Assembly (NCBI GenBank): GCA_036898135.1
Contig: CM072513.1
Span: 34,523,634 to 34,587,633 of the forward strand
DNA length: 64,000 bases
Direction: 5' to 3'
Origin: Oncomelania hupensis
Taxonomy: Eukaryota > Mollusca > Gastropoda > Littorinimorpha > Pomatiopsidae
Below are positions 8,961 through 20,199 of the stretch, in pieces; within the stretch, counting starts at the first letter, position 1; every line of letters begins with the position of its first letter. Under the pieces are notes generated by a model, which saw only the letters and a program-made list of their open reading frames with translations, did no database searches and was not told where the DNA came from. Position numbers and translations under genes: made by a program.

Positions 8961-9113
8961 ATGCTGAAAATGGCTCGTGGCAGAAAGTCAAAAGGCGACC
9001 GAGTGAAACAGGGCGGTCACTTTTGCACAGCCATCAATTGCCATAATGCCAGATACAAGAAAAGTTGTGTTGGCAAGTCCTTTTCCAAATTTCCAAGAGA
9101 CAAAGAAACATAA
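8961..9113 (+). CDS. 50-codon ORF with the N-terminal half of a THAP zinc-finger domain
   Basis: The frame from the ATG at 8961 to TAA at 9111-9113 has, after a basic start (ARGRKSKGD), the segment HFCTAINCHNARYKK (Cys22, Cys27) followed by GKSFSKFPRDKE (residues 38-49). This matches the start of THAP DNA-binding domains: C-x(2-4)-C, then F-x-x-FP. The second half of the finger (the tryptophan, the later Cys and His) is missing because the frame stops. THAP domains occur in host transcription factors and P-element-like transposases. It is either a broken copy or the first exon of a longer gene; no convincing donor site follows the FP motif. No other gene is adjacent. The identical copy is at 42422-42574. 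Confidence 0.5.
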   Translation: MLKMARGRKSKGDRVKQGGHFCTAINCHNARYKKSCVGKSFSKFPRDKET

Positions 9114-9814
9114 ATTGCAATTGAAAAACTTCATTTTTTTTAGTTTATGTAGGCTTAAACTAAGACCGCTGCAGTGTTGTTAGTGTTAAAACAATCGGAG
9201 AGCGGCTTGAATGATTCATGTTATACCTATGTGCTAAATCCAAAACAGTTTGCTTGCTGACAGTTTACGTTCAACAGGTCGCTCACTGTTTACGTTATTG
9301 CTAGGTTGTTTGACTATATTTGTGCTTATATTTCAAAAGTAGATGTCAGATTGGCAGTTTGGCTTCGTCAAACTGCTTATGTTAACAAGTTAAATTAGAC
9401 TAAGTCTGTTTTCTCCTCGTGATCAAATACTGTGCAAGATAACCCCCTTACCTAGGCACAAAAATGGTCCTTGATCTGTTGTAATCCCTTTTCGTTTGAG
9501 TGTAAACGGGAAAAAAATGTAATGTAGAAACTCAGTCCTTGTTCTGATCTGTGAATTTCTGCGCATTAGATCTATATTGCGTGGAATGTTGTAGTCTAAG
9601 TTCTGATTGTTCTGTCTGATTAATTAATTATTTTCCACAAAGTGACTGATGTTATTAAGCCAGTGATGTGGGAGGTGAGAGGGTTGGGGGGTAGGGGGGC
9701 ACCTGATATAAATTAAATTCACACTATTAGTGAAACATTTTGTTATTGTGCTGTATTGTGATTAATTGATTGAATGACAGAGCTCTCTCTTCCCCCAACG
9801 CCCCTCTGTCTCTC

Positions 9815-9854
<40 letters not shown>

Positions 9855-10430
9855 TCTCTCACACGATTACGGATTTACACAGTTTCGGATAAGTGAAACA
9901 GTCTGTCATGAATATTTTAATTTTAAAATATCTGTCGTTGATTAAAAAATAATAAATTCCAGGGCAGAAAACGAACCTATGACATACACACATAAGCAGC
10001 ATAAAAGCACCTAATAAATGTCAATAAGTAAACATAAACAAAAAAAAAAGAAAAAAAAAAGACCGCAGTAGCGGAATGTTAATAATAATGATGGTTAAAA
10101 GTTTGGTTTTTGCAAACGTTGCCATAAAAATGTTCTTTTGCAATGGCATAGGCTCAATAAGTTACCACGCACAGATAATTCATATAGCAGATGATGAATT
10201 ATAGCCAGCCCGAGCAAAGGGAAATAATCCGTGAGAGCGTCTCGCATTTTTGTATATGACATAATGGAAGTTCCCCCTCTTTCCGTAATAAGCACTTTGG
10301 GTCAGCCCATGCCTGGATTGGGTACGGCTGCTTTTTTGTATATATAAACGTAAGATGTTGAGTCTGCCAGCACTTAATCAAAAAGTTACTCTAACAATAT
10401 CATAAATGATGTAGCCTATAATAATAATAT
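9114..10430. other. spacer with one CT tract, no recognised gene
   Basis: Unique-looking sequence. It contains a CT tract at about 9809-9861 and two A-runs near 10040-10061. One of the A-runs is a base longer in copy B. Confidence 0.5.
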
Positions 10431-10625
10431 GAGGTTCCTGGTGGCGCAGTTGATTAGTCGCCGGTTCCCTATACCGAAGGTTTGCGGATTCGATACCCGC
10501 TAGGGGACGAACTTATGTGACTTTGATATGAGATTTTTCAGGTCACCGAGGGTTTTCTCCGGGTACTATGGTTTCCCTCTCTTCAATAATGGTATTTGAC
10601 GCAGTCTATCTAACATTTTAACAAC
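10431..10625 (+). mobile_element. tRNA-derived SINE with GGTTTTCTCCGGGTACT core
   Basis: The head has box A-like TGGCGCAGTTGATTAGTCG and box B-like GCGGATTCGATACCCGC. The body has GACTTTGATATGAGATTTTT, CAGGTCACCGAGG and GGTTTTCTCCGGGTACTATG. A diverged reverse-strand relative lies at 29857-29973 and shares the head, the GGGGACGAACTT segment and CAGGTCAC. The core is also shared with the SINE at 2304. Confidence 0.8.
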
Positions 10626-10673
10626 AACAAAATCGATTTCCTTTTTATTTTTTATTAGCAATCTTCCTGCCTG

Positions 10674-10800
10674 TACGAGTGTATTTGTGTAGACGGCACT
10701 CGCCCGACTAGGATATGAGCGTCAGCTTTTTTAAAGTCCATGCGAAGGAATGCGTGCGTGCATAGACTAAATCTCGGTTTATACTCTCATCCGAAGATTT
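10674..10800 (-). mobile_element. SINE middle fragment
   Basis: Reversed middle of the 18983-19407 family: GTAGACGGCACTCGCCCGAC, GATATGAGCGTCAG, and TTTATACTCTCATCCGAAGA. Confidence 0.8.
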
Positions 10801-10892
10801 CGCTTCATTATGTATAAACGAAGCGAAAACCCAGTATTATAACGCTCTGTTCAGTTTAGTCTCAAATTATACCTGTGAAAACCTTCATGAGT

Positions 10893-12196
10893 GTGAACAT
10901 TACCGCACTATCAGCCTCATCAGCCATCCCAGCAAGGTCCTCCTGAAAAAAATACTCAACAGGTTGAAACCCCAAGCTGAACAAATAATAGCTGAAGAAC
11001 AAGCAGGATTCCGGGCAGGGTGAAAAAACACTGAATCATTTTCAATAATCTGCGAGAAATAGCTACAGCACAAACAACATCTATATCATGTGTTTGTAGA
11101 CTTCAAGAAAGCATTTAACAGAGTCTGGCATGCAGCTCTGTGGGCAACCATTAGAGTGTACAACATCAGCCCTAAAATTATTGAAGCCATCAAAACCTGT
11201 ATGACAAGACTACCAGTGCAGTCCTCCACCACAGCGCCAAATGGAACTGGTTCAGAACAATAATCGGTGTGCGTCAAGGAGTCATACTCTCTCCATCACT
11301 CTTTAACATCTTCCTAGAGCGCATCGTGTCAGATGCCCTTGCAGATCACTAAGGCACAGTCAGCATAGGGGGAAGAGCAATCTCCGACCTCGGTTTTGCA
11401 GATGCCATTGATGGATTGGCTGGAGAGGAACAAGAGCTTGAACAGCGTGTACAGAGGTTTGACACCATCTCCAGAACCTATGGAATGGAATTAAGTGCAG
11501 AGAAGATAAAAATGATGACCAAAAACACCAAAGGCATCAACATAGACATCAAAGTCCAAAGCCAATCCCTCAACACAGTGCATAGCTCCAAATATTTAGC
11601 AGCCATTGTATCAGACAATGGGTCCCGACAGGAAGTCCTCTCCAGGATCGCACAAACAACTGCTGCCCTGACAAGGTTGAAGCCCATTTGGAAAGACAGA
11701 ACCATCAGTCTACATTCCAAGATAAGCTACGGCTGCTGCGCTCCCCTGTCATCTCCATCTTCCTATACGCCTGCGAAACATGGACCCTTTACAATGAAGA
11801 ATACCAAGCATGGACTACAGAAGACTTCTGGGCATTTCCTATACCCAGCACATCACCAACAACAGACCATCACACAAGCCATTGGACAACATGATGACAT
11901 GCACACAGTGGTGAAGAAACGGAAACTCCGATGGTATGGCCACGTCATCAGAGCATCAGGCCTTGCAAAAACCATCCTGCAAGGCACGATGCAAGGAGGT
12001 AGAAGAAGAGGGAGAAAGTAAAAGAGGAGGGAGAACAACATTCGAGAATGGACTAGTTTGCACTAAACGAAGCCATGAGGGTTGCTGAGAACAGAGAAAG
12101 ATGGAATACGCTGTTTAAAACGATCATCTGTGGTGCCCCAACGACCTTTGAGTTACGGGATAGGATAGAATAGGATAGAATAGGCTACCTGATCTT
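10893..12196 (+). pseudogene. non-LTR retrotransposon reverse transcriptase, heavily decayed
   Basis: Translated pieces in several frames line up with a LINE reverse transcriptase: HYRTISLISHPSKVLLKKIL, AEEQAGFRAG, FVDFKKAFNRVWHAALW, GVRQGVILSPSLFNIFLERI, LGFADAIDGLAGEEQELEQR, TAALTRLKPIWKDRTISLHS, FLYACETWTL, and the C-terminal KKRKLRWYGHVIRASGLAKT. It ends in GGATA/GAATA units. In-frame stops lie at 11021-11023, 11060-11062 and 11350-11352. Frameshifts occur near 11230, near 11720 and several times after. The catalytic YxDD-type box reads FADA, so the second aspartate is lost. The 5' end, including the endonuclease, is missing. The RWYGHV-type C-terminus is common in molluscan LINEs; the clade is not assigned. 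Confidence 0.9.
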
Positions 12197-12904
12197 GGTC
12201 TCATATCGCGTTACGGTGCCCTTGTCGTACGAAACGAAACTTCCCGGATGTTTCTATTGGAGATCCGCTGATCGTTTAATCTTTTTACGTTACTTAATAA
12301 ACCTGGCTGGAAAAAGCAATCGACGGTTTCCAGCTAAAAAGGTTGATGTGCACTAAGACACTGATGTCTTTTTTATAGCGCAGGCATTCACCGATAAATT
12401 TCATGCTAATCGAGCTTGAGCAGAAAGAGTCTCATTGTTCTGACAACTTAAAAAAAATAATAATTTAGATAACAAAACGCTAATCTTTTAGTAGTGTATT
12501 CTGGTCAATTAAGTTCGAATCAATGGTCTTATTTGACATATCTGCACTATGTGTTCTTGTAAAACAATTTAACTGATTAGATTAAACCTCCTTGTTTTTG
12601 CTTTTAAAAGAAGATGATTTTGTTTCTTTGTGTGCACTCTTTTAAAAATAATTCTTTTCAATTTGGTCGAATGTATGTGTATGTATGTATGAATGTGTGT
12701 GTGTGAATGTGTGTGTGTGTGTGTAAGTATTTTTATTGTGTACAATTACAACAACTTTATCTAGCCTACTTCTCTTGAGTTTCGCCTAGCTCTACTTCTT
12801 TTGAATCTCACACTTTTAGTGGCTTCTCGAACCTTTTATTATAATATTTTGTTGTTTTTCGTGTTGTTGTTTTTTTTTTTAAAATGACTTTGGAGAGCCA
12901 ATCA
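12197..12904. other. spacer with a short TG/TATG tract, no recognised gene
   Basis: Unique-looking sequence with a TATG/TG tract at about 12670-12724. Three homopolymer runs in it (near 12595, 12835, 12870) differ by one base from copy B. Confidence 0.5.
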
Positions 12905-13129
12905 TCTTTTTCTCCTTCACCTCCTCCTTCTTCTCCTAATTGTTGTTGCTATTATTGTTCTCTTTCTTCTTTCTCTTCCTTCCTTCCTTCTTTTTTCTGC
13001 TCAGTGCTCCTCTTCCTGTCCTCTTTCCATCTATCTACCTTCATGATCTAATCCTTTACCTCCTCCTTTTTCTACTTGTTGTTAATCTTCTGTTATATTT
13101 ATTCTTCTTCTTTTTCTTCTTCTTCTTTC

Positions 13130-13175
<46 letters not shown>

Positions 13176-13494
13176 CTTCTTCTTCTTCTTCTTCTTCTTC
13201 TTCTTCTTCTTCTTCTTCTTCTTCTTCTTCTTCTTCTTCTTCTAATCCTTCTCCATTACTGCCTCCTTCTTCGTGTTGATGTTGTTGTTATTGTTGTTGT
13301 GTTGTTTTTGTTGTTGTTGTTGTTGTCTTCTTCTTCTTCTTCTTATTCTTCTTCTTCTTCTTCTTCTTCTTCTTCATCTTCATCTTCTTCTTCTTCTTCT
13401 TCTTCATCTTCTTCTTCTTCTTCTTCTTCTTCTCTTCTTCTTCTTCTTCTTCTTCTTCTTCTTCTTCTTCTTCTTCTTCTTCTTCTTCTTCTAA
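12905..13494. repeat. pyrimidine-rich tract with (TTG)n and (TTC)n blocks
   Basis: About 590 bp with almost no adenine on the plus strand: scattered CTT/TCC, a TTG block (13132-13174), TTC (13175-13243), a mixed TTG block (13275-13326) and long TTC blocks to 13494. Copy B lacks a TTCATC unit and has other small changes (46855-46870). Long TTC tracts can form triplex (H-DNA). The reading frames here are poly-Ser, poly-Leu or poly-Phe and are not genes. Confidence 0.95.
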
Positions 13495-14740
<1,246 letters not shown>

Positions 14741-14742
14741 AA

Positions 14743-14825
<83 letters not shown>
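14741..14825. repeat. (AAT)n microsatellite
   Basis: An AAT tract abutting a reversed retrotransposon tail. It is about 12 bp shorter in copy B (48215-48285). Confidence 0.97.
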
Positions 14826-14826
<1 letters not shown>

Positions 14827-14884
14827 GTAGGCTTATATAGCGCGATACCCCAGCTCAGGGCTGGGCTCACCGCTCTTAACATAG
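14826..14884 (-). mobile_element. retrotransposon 3' tail fragment
   Basis: On the minus strand it reads CCCTGAGCTGGGGTATCGCG followed by CTATATAAGCC and then an ATT microsatellite, the same organisation as other tails here. Confidence 0.5.
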
Positions 14885-15387
14885 GATATATTTTTAGAAC
14901 AAACATAAACAATAGAACAGGGTATGCAAGCATTCACACCAACCGTACTCACAAAGGCATACAAGAGAACAACAACATATGCAATACACTACACATGCAA
15001 AATAAACAAACAAACAAACAATATTAATACAATGGCATATTAAATAATAATAAGATTCACCAATAAAACCAACATTAGGCCAGACAGAACAAATAACCCA
15101 AGGATGAGACATTAGCAAATATCAAGAACAGTAGCAGCATAAACCCATCAAGGAACGAACTATTCGAAGTGAATTTGGACATTTAAGTTAGTGTAGAGTG
15201 TTTAGAGAATTATGTATAGAGTAGAGGAAATAAATGTGTGATATTTACTGTTAACAAGTGGCTGGACTACCTATATGCCTATGTTTCATAGCCGTGCGAG
15301 AGCTAGTGTGCCAGTGAAGCTATTACACTTTTCTCCCTATCTCTGTAACCCCATCCTAACACAGACCGAGCTAAACTTATAAATGTA
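14885..15387. other. spacer with no recognised gene
   Basis: AT-rich unique-looking sequence with a short CAAA tract near 15005-15020. It ends at the flanking base of the Helitron-like element. Confidence 0.5.
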
Positions 15388-15397
15388 CTAGTGGTTT

Positions 15398-15421
15398 TGT
15401 ACCCTGGCAAGCCAGGGTACA
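15398..15421. promoter_or_regulatory. perfect 11-bp hairpin near the Helitron-like 3' terminus
   Basis: TGTACCCTGGC and GCCAGGGTACA are perfect inverted repeats around an AA loop, six bases inside the CTAG terminus. In Helitrons a hairpin at this place acts as the replication terminator. Copy B keeps it, next to its CTAG at 48847-48850. Confidence 0.75.
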
Positions 15422-15479
15422 CAGGTTGTTGTTTAAAATGTAGACAGAGAGACAACTGTTGTCTGCGAGTTTCATTTGG

Positions 15480-15829
15480 ACGAAGATACCTCCCCATATC
15501 CCCCTTCATACCTCCCCATACCCCCCCCCTGATATCTGCCCGTACCCCCCCCATGATGCCTCACCATACCCCCAGGGGCCCTTGATACCTCCCCGAACCC
15601 ACTTGATACCTCCCCATACCCCCTTGATACTTTCCGTACCCCCCTTGTAACCTACCTGTACCCTCCTTGATACTTCCCCGTTTATCGTTTCGCAGGTATG
15701 GATGAAAGGAATCGACCATCACCATACCCCCTTATATATACCCGTATCCCCGTTATGCCTACCCAAGCCCCTATAAACCTACCCGTAGCCCCCTTTTACC
15801 TACACGTACCACCCCATCCCGATCCTTGG

Positions 15830-15840
<11 letters not shown>
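15480..15840. repeat. C-rich minisatellite (X module, outer element)
   Basis: Degenerate units of about 20 bp around GATACCTCCCCATACCCCC. The counterpart in the inner element (16975-17440) is in reverse orientation. The G-rich strand has many GGGG runs and could form quadruplexes. Confidence 0.85.
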
Positions 15841-15888
<48 letters not shown>

Positions 15889-16280
15889 ATAATAATAATA
15901 ATAATAATATTGAATATAGAATAATACAAATAGAAATCATAAAAAACACCAAGATTTTAAAAGAAAATTTCATATAATAATAATAATCTATATATATAAA
16001 TTGCTTAGCCGGAAGTCCTTCTTCGCCTCTACTATAAAGTTTGTCCGGTATGGACGCTGATCTGGGCAGGTGCTGAGCGCTGCTGATCGGCCTGCTGTGT
16101 GCTCAAAACCAGCCAAATCGTTATAGCCGACATTTCCTTACCGAACGTTTAACCGTTTCTGAGATAAATAAATAAACAAAATGTCCACAAACTGTAATAG
16201 CCTCATTCCGCGCGCTTCCATTAAAAATCAAATTGCATGTTTTCCCATATAGACCAAAAAATTGTTGTTCTTTCTAGGAA

Positions 16281-16366
16281 GACTTTGTAGCTTAGTTAGT
16301 AAAAACCATTCGCCTACCGCGCAGAGCGACCTAAGTTCAAATCTCACTCGGCCCTTTTTTTTTTTT
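16281..16366 (+). other. tRNA-like segment in the Y module of the inner element
   Basis: Box A-like TGTAGCTTAGTTAGTAAAAA and T-arm-like CTAAGTTCAAATCTCAC, followed by GGCCC and a 12-T run that could end RNA polymerase III transcription. The arms do not fold into a complete cloverleaf by eye, so it is tRNA-like rather than a gene. The outer element has a diverged copy at 17720-17796 (minus). Confidence 0.5.
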
Positions 16367-16420
16367 TGTAGTGCACTAAAATATGGATATTTATTTTTTT
16401 AATTTAGGCTTTTAACCTTT

Positions 16421-16972
<552 letters not shown>

Positions 16973-16974
16973 GG

Positions 16975-17440
16975 ATCGGGATGGGGTGGTACGTGTAGGT
17001 AAAAGGGGGCTACGGGTAGGTTTAAAGGGGCATGGGTAGGCATAACGGGAATACGGGTATATATAAGGGGGTATGGTGATGGTCGATTCCTTTCATCCAT
17101 AACTGCGAAACGATCAACGGGGAAGTATCAAGGAGGGTACAGGTAGGAACCAAAGGGGTATGGAAGGTATCAAGGGGGTATGGGTAGGTATCAAATGGGT
17201 TCGGGGAGTTATCAAGGGGGTACGATGAGGCATCATGGGGGGACGGGGAGATATCAGGGGGGGTGTATGGTGAGGTATCAAGGGGGGTATGGAAGGTATC
17301 AAGGGGGTATGGGGAGGTATCAAATGGGTTCATGGAGGTATCAAGGGGGTATGATGAGGCATCATGGGGGGACGGGGAGATATCAGGGGGGGGTGTATGG
17401 TGAGGTATCAAGGGGGATATGGGGAGGTATCATCGTCCAA
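16975..17440. repeat. G-rich minisatellite (X module, inner element)
   Basis: Degenerate units around GGGGAGGTATCAAGGGGGTA. A longer period is visible: the stretch from the MRHHGG-encoding unit near 17230 recurs near 17352. Repetitive frames on both strands follow from this and are not genes. Confidence 0.85.
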
Positions 17441-17493
17441 ATGAAACTCGCAGCCAAAAGTTCTCTCTGTCTACATTTTAAACAGCATCACTA

Positions 17494-17494
<1 letters not shown>

Positions 17495-17579
<85 letters not shown>

Positions 17580-17581
17580 GT

Positions 17582-17649
<68 letters not shown>
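17495..17649. repeat. (AAT)n/(TTA)n tract, right half of the outer element's internal repeat
   Basis: AAT units, a switch to TTA, a short TAGTTT, then AAT again. This is the target repeat into which the inner element inserted. Confidence 0.95.
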
Positions 17650-17650
<1 letters not shown>

Positions 17651-17719
17651 TAAAGGTAAAAAGTCTAAATTTAAAAAAAAATATCCATATTGTAGTGTTA
17701 AAAAAAAATTTAAAAAATA

Positions 17720-17796
17720 TGGCCCGCGTGAGTATCGATCTTAGGTCGCCCGAAACCGTAGGCGAAAGATTAACCCACTAAGCTACCAAGCCTTCG
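17720..17796 (-). other. tRNA-like segment in the Y module of the outer element
   Basis: On the minus strand it carries GGTAGCTTAGTGGGTTAATC and a T-arm-like CTAAGATCGATACTCAC, homologous to 16281-16366. That it is preserved in both family members suggests it is an integral part of the element. Confidence 0.5.
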
Positions 17797-18230
17797 TAGA
17801 AAAACCATGAATTTTTTGGTCTATATGGGAAAACATGCTGAAACCTCAATTTGATTTTTAATGGAAGCGCGCGGAATGAGGCTATTGCAGTTTGTGGACA
17901 TTTTGTTTATTTATTTATCTCAGAAACGGTTAAACGTTCGGTAAGGAAATGTCGGCTATAACGATTTGGCTGGTTTTGAGCACACAGCAGGCCGATCAGC
18001 AGCGCTCAGCACCTGCCCAGATCAGCGTCCATAGGAGACAAACTTTATAGTAGAGGCGAAGAAGGACTTCCGGCTAAGCAATTTATATATATAGATTAAG
18101 ATTAGTCACAGGGTGATTACACTAGCCGATCCCCGCAGAAAACGACGAGTGGAATAATAGCATTACATTGTGCAGAGCCCAGTAACAATAGACCCACCGT
18201 CACATCTTATATCTATATCTATCTATCTAT

Positions 18231-18284
18231 CTATATGTCCATATACGTATATATTACAAGTGATAATTTTATATGGACATATAG
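18231..18284. repeat. 15-bp perfect inverted repeat with 24-bp loop
   Basis: CTATATGTCCATATA at 18231-18245 and its exact reverse complement TATATGGACATATAG at 18270-18284, next to a short ATCT tract. It could fold as a hairpin in RNA or DNA. It has no known family. The identical structure is at 51670-51723. Confidence 0.8.
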
Positions 18285-18285
18285 A

Positions 18286-18982
18286 ATGACTTCTGTTTCT
18301 TGATTGCTCATTGCATATTTAAAAAGGACAATAATGGCTAACTGAACGAACGTGCGCTACAATCATTTATTGATCAGTTCAGCGGACAGGTTTGTAGAGA
18401 CTTGGGGGGAGAGAGGGGGGAGAGAAAAAGAAAGAGAGAGAAGGAGGATAAAGAGAAATAAGGAGAGGGGGAAAGAGAAAGAGAGGAGGGAGGGAGAAAG
18501 AGAAGAAGATATGGAAGGGGATAGAGAGAGCGAGGAGAGAAAGAAAGAGGGAAGGAGAAGGAATGAGAGATGGAGGGAGGGACAGAGATTGACAGAATGA
18601 GAGAGAGAGACAGAGACAGAGAGAGAGAAGTTTGACAGACACACACAAATCGATACGTAATCATGCATGAGAGGTTTGACAACCTTTGATCTTCTTAGCT
18701 CTGCTTTAGTTTATTACACACGGACTATCATCGGCGATTGATTGACATCAGCTGGTGATAGATATAGAAAAGAAAATTGATCGCTGCCATATATACGTAA
18801 TGTTCTTTTATGTTTGAAAGAATCGGATACCTTGAGTTTCATGCTTTCCTTGTTCTCCTTCTGGTTTGTTTTTTCCTGGTTCCGTTAACGTTTTCTCGCC
18901 CTCTCCTCATCTTCTTGTTTTTATTTTTGTTGCTGTTGTTGTTATTGTTAACATTCTTGTTGTTATTGATTTTCTACCTAAT
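18286..18982. other. spacer with a GA-rich tract
   Basis: Contains an imperfect purine-rich GA/GGA/AAG tract (about 18405-18632), otherwise unique-looking sequence. The purine tract gives long frames on both strands that reflect composition only. Copy B differs by two offsetting one-base indels near 18883-18892. Confidence 0.6.
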
Positions 18983-19407
18983 GGTAGAGCTTTGGCTTGC
19001 GTATTCAGAAGGTCCCGGGTTCGAGCCCAGGCCGGGGCATTGTGTTGTGTCGTTGGGAAAGACACTTTACTCCCGTTTCCTACTCCTTCGGATGAGAGTA
19101 TAAACCGAGCTCTAGTCTGTGTCGCAAACATGCCATCATAACGGACTTTAAAGATCCTGACGCTCATGTCCTAGACGGGTGAGTGCCGGTGACAAGAACA
19201 CACCCAGCATGCACATAGGTCCTTCTCCTCCATCCCTGGCTGTCCAGGATAATGCTCAGTTGTCTGGAGCGTTATTACGATGCGCCCATAAGCTGCAAGT
19301 TGGCGCCTCGGGTGGCTTGATTTAGATCCTGTATCGGCCAGCGCCTTGAGCAGCTCTTGAGACGGAAAAGCGCTATATAAGAACGATTAAATAAATAAGT
19401 AAATACT
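18983..19407 (+). mobile_element. most complete tRNA-derived SINE of the main family (~425 bp)
   Basis: The head GGTAGAGCTTTGGCTTGCG plus box B CCCGGGTTCGAGCCCAGGCC is tRNA-like. Next come GGGAAAGACACTTTACTCCC, ACTCCTTCGGATGAGAGTAT, GACGCTCATGTCCTAGACGG and GTGAGTGCCGGTGACAAGAA. The tail is CAGCGCCTTGAGCAGCTCTT then GCGCTATATAAGAACGATTA and (AAAT)n. It is the reference for the fragments at 17, 3313, 4477, 5670, 7070, 10674, 21241, 26903, 31393, 32159 and 32405. It would be transcribed by RNA polymerase III and moved by a partner LINE. Confidence 0.88.
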
Positions 19408-19417
19408 ACTTGTTCTA

Positions 19418-19422
19418 CTTCT

Positions 19423-19491
<69 letters not shown>
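19418..19491. repeat. (CTTT)n microsatellite after a SINE tail
   Basis: A CTTT tract starting about 10 bp beyond the SINE end. It is 12 bp (three units) shorter in copy B (52857-52917). Confidence 0.95.
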
Positions 19492-19492
<1 letters not shown>

Positions 19493-19910
19493 TTTGTTCT
19501 TCCATTTCCTTCTTGTTTTCTGTCATATTGTTTCTTTCCTTCTGTCATTTTCTTTATCGAGCATATCTGTTTATGTTATATTCGTCTTTATTTCATTTTC
19601 CTGTTACGATAAAGGCCCTTTGCCTATCCAATGTCCAACACCTTGTACATCACACTCCCCACTACTATCCCCCAACCCCTCACCCATGCCCCACTTTTGC
19701 GAAGCCATGAAAGACATAAGAGTCTAAAATGGCATTTCCTCCTCCACCCCACCCTCCCTCTCCACCCCCACCAGCAAACCCCAACCCAATCCATCCTACC
19801 CCATCCGCTTCAACAGCAAAGCCCTCAAATGGATGTGGGAGTACTGGGTCTAAAATAACGTTTCCCTCACCAAGACATACCCAGGCACCCAGACAGAGGA
19901 AGGGAGAAAT

Positions 19911-19913
<3 letters not shown>
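19492..19913. other. spacer, pyrimidine- then C-rich
   Basis: Contains a duplicated motif: GTCTAAAATGGCATTTCC near 19722 and GGGTCTAAAATAACGTTTCC near 19846. The intervening sequence is C-rich (19735-19800). No domain was recognised. Confidence 0.5.
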
Positions 19914-19990
<77 letters not shown>

Positions 19991-19997
19991 TGTTACG

Positions 19998-20071
<74 letters not shown>
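19914..20071. repeat. (GA)n followed by (AAT)n
   Basis: GA tract 19914-19985, then AAT tract 19999-20071. The GA tract is about 47 bp longer than in copy B (53341-53368), the largest length difference between the copies. Confidence 0.97.
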
Positions 20072-20073
<2 letters not shown>

Positions 20074-20130
20074 GATTCTATATACGCGCCTTTCCCCAAT
20101 TCAATCAGGCTCAAAGTGCGGCGATCTGAT
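20072..20130 (-). mobile_element. retrotransposon 3' tail fragment
   Basis: On the minus strand it reads CACTTTGAGCCTGATTGAAT followed by GGCGCGTATATAGAATCC and then the ATT microsatellite. It is closely similar to the tail at 29592-29660. Confidence 0.55.
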
Positions 20131-20199
20131 AGATCCGATCATTTTGCTTTGCAAAGTATGCAATAAAAGAGTGCATTTACCTTTGATTTGTTTTTATAC

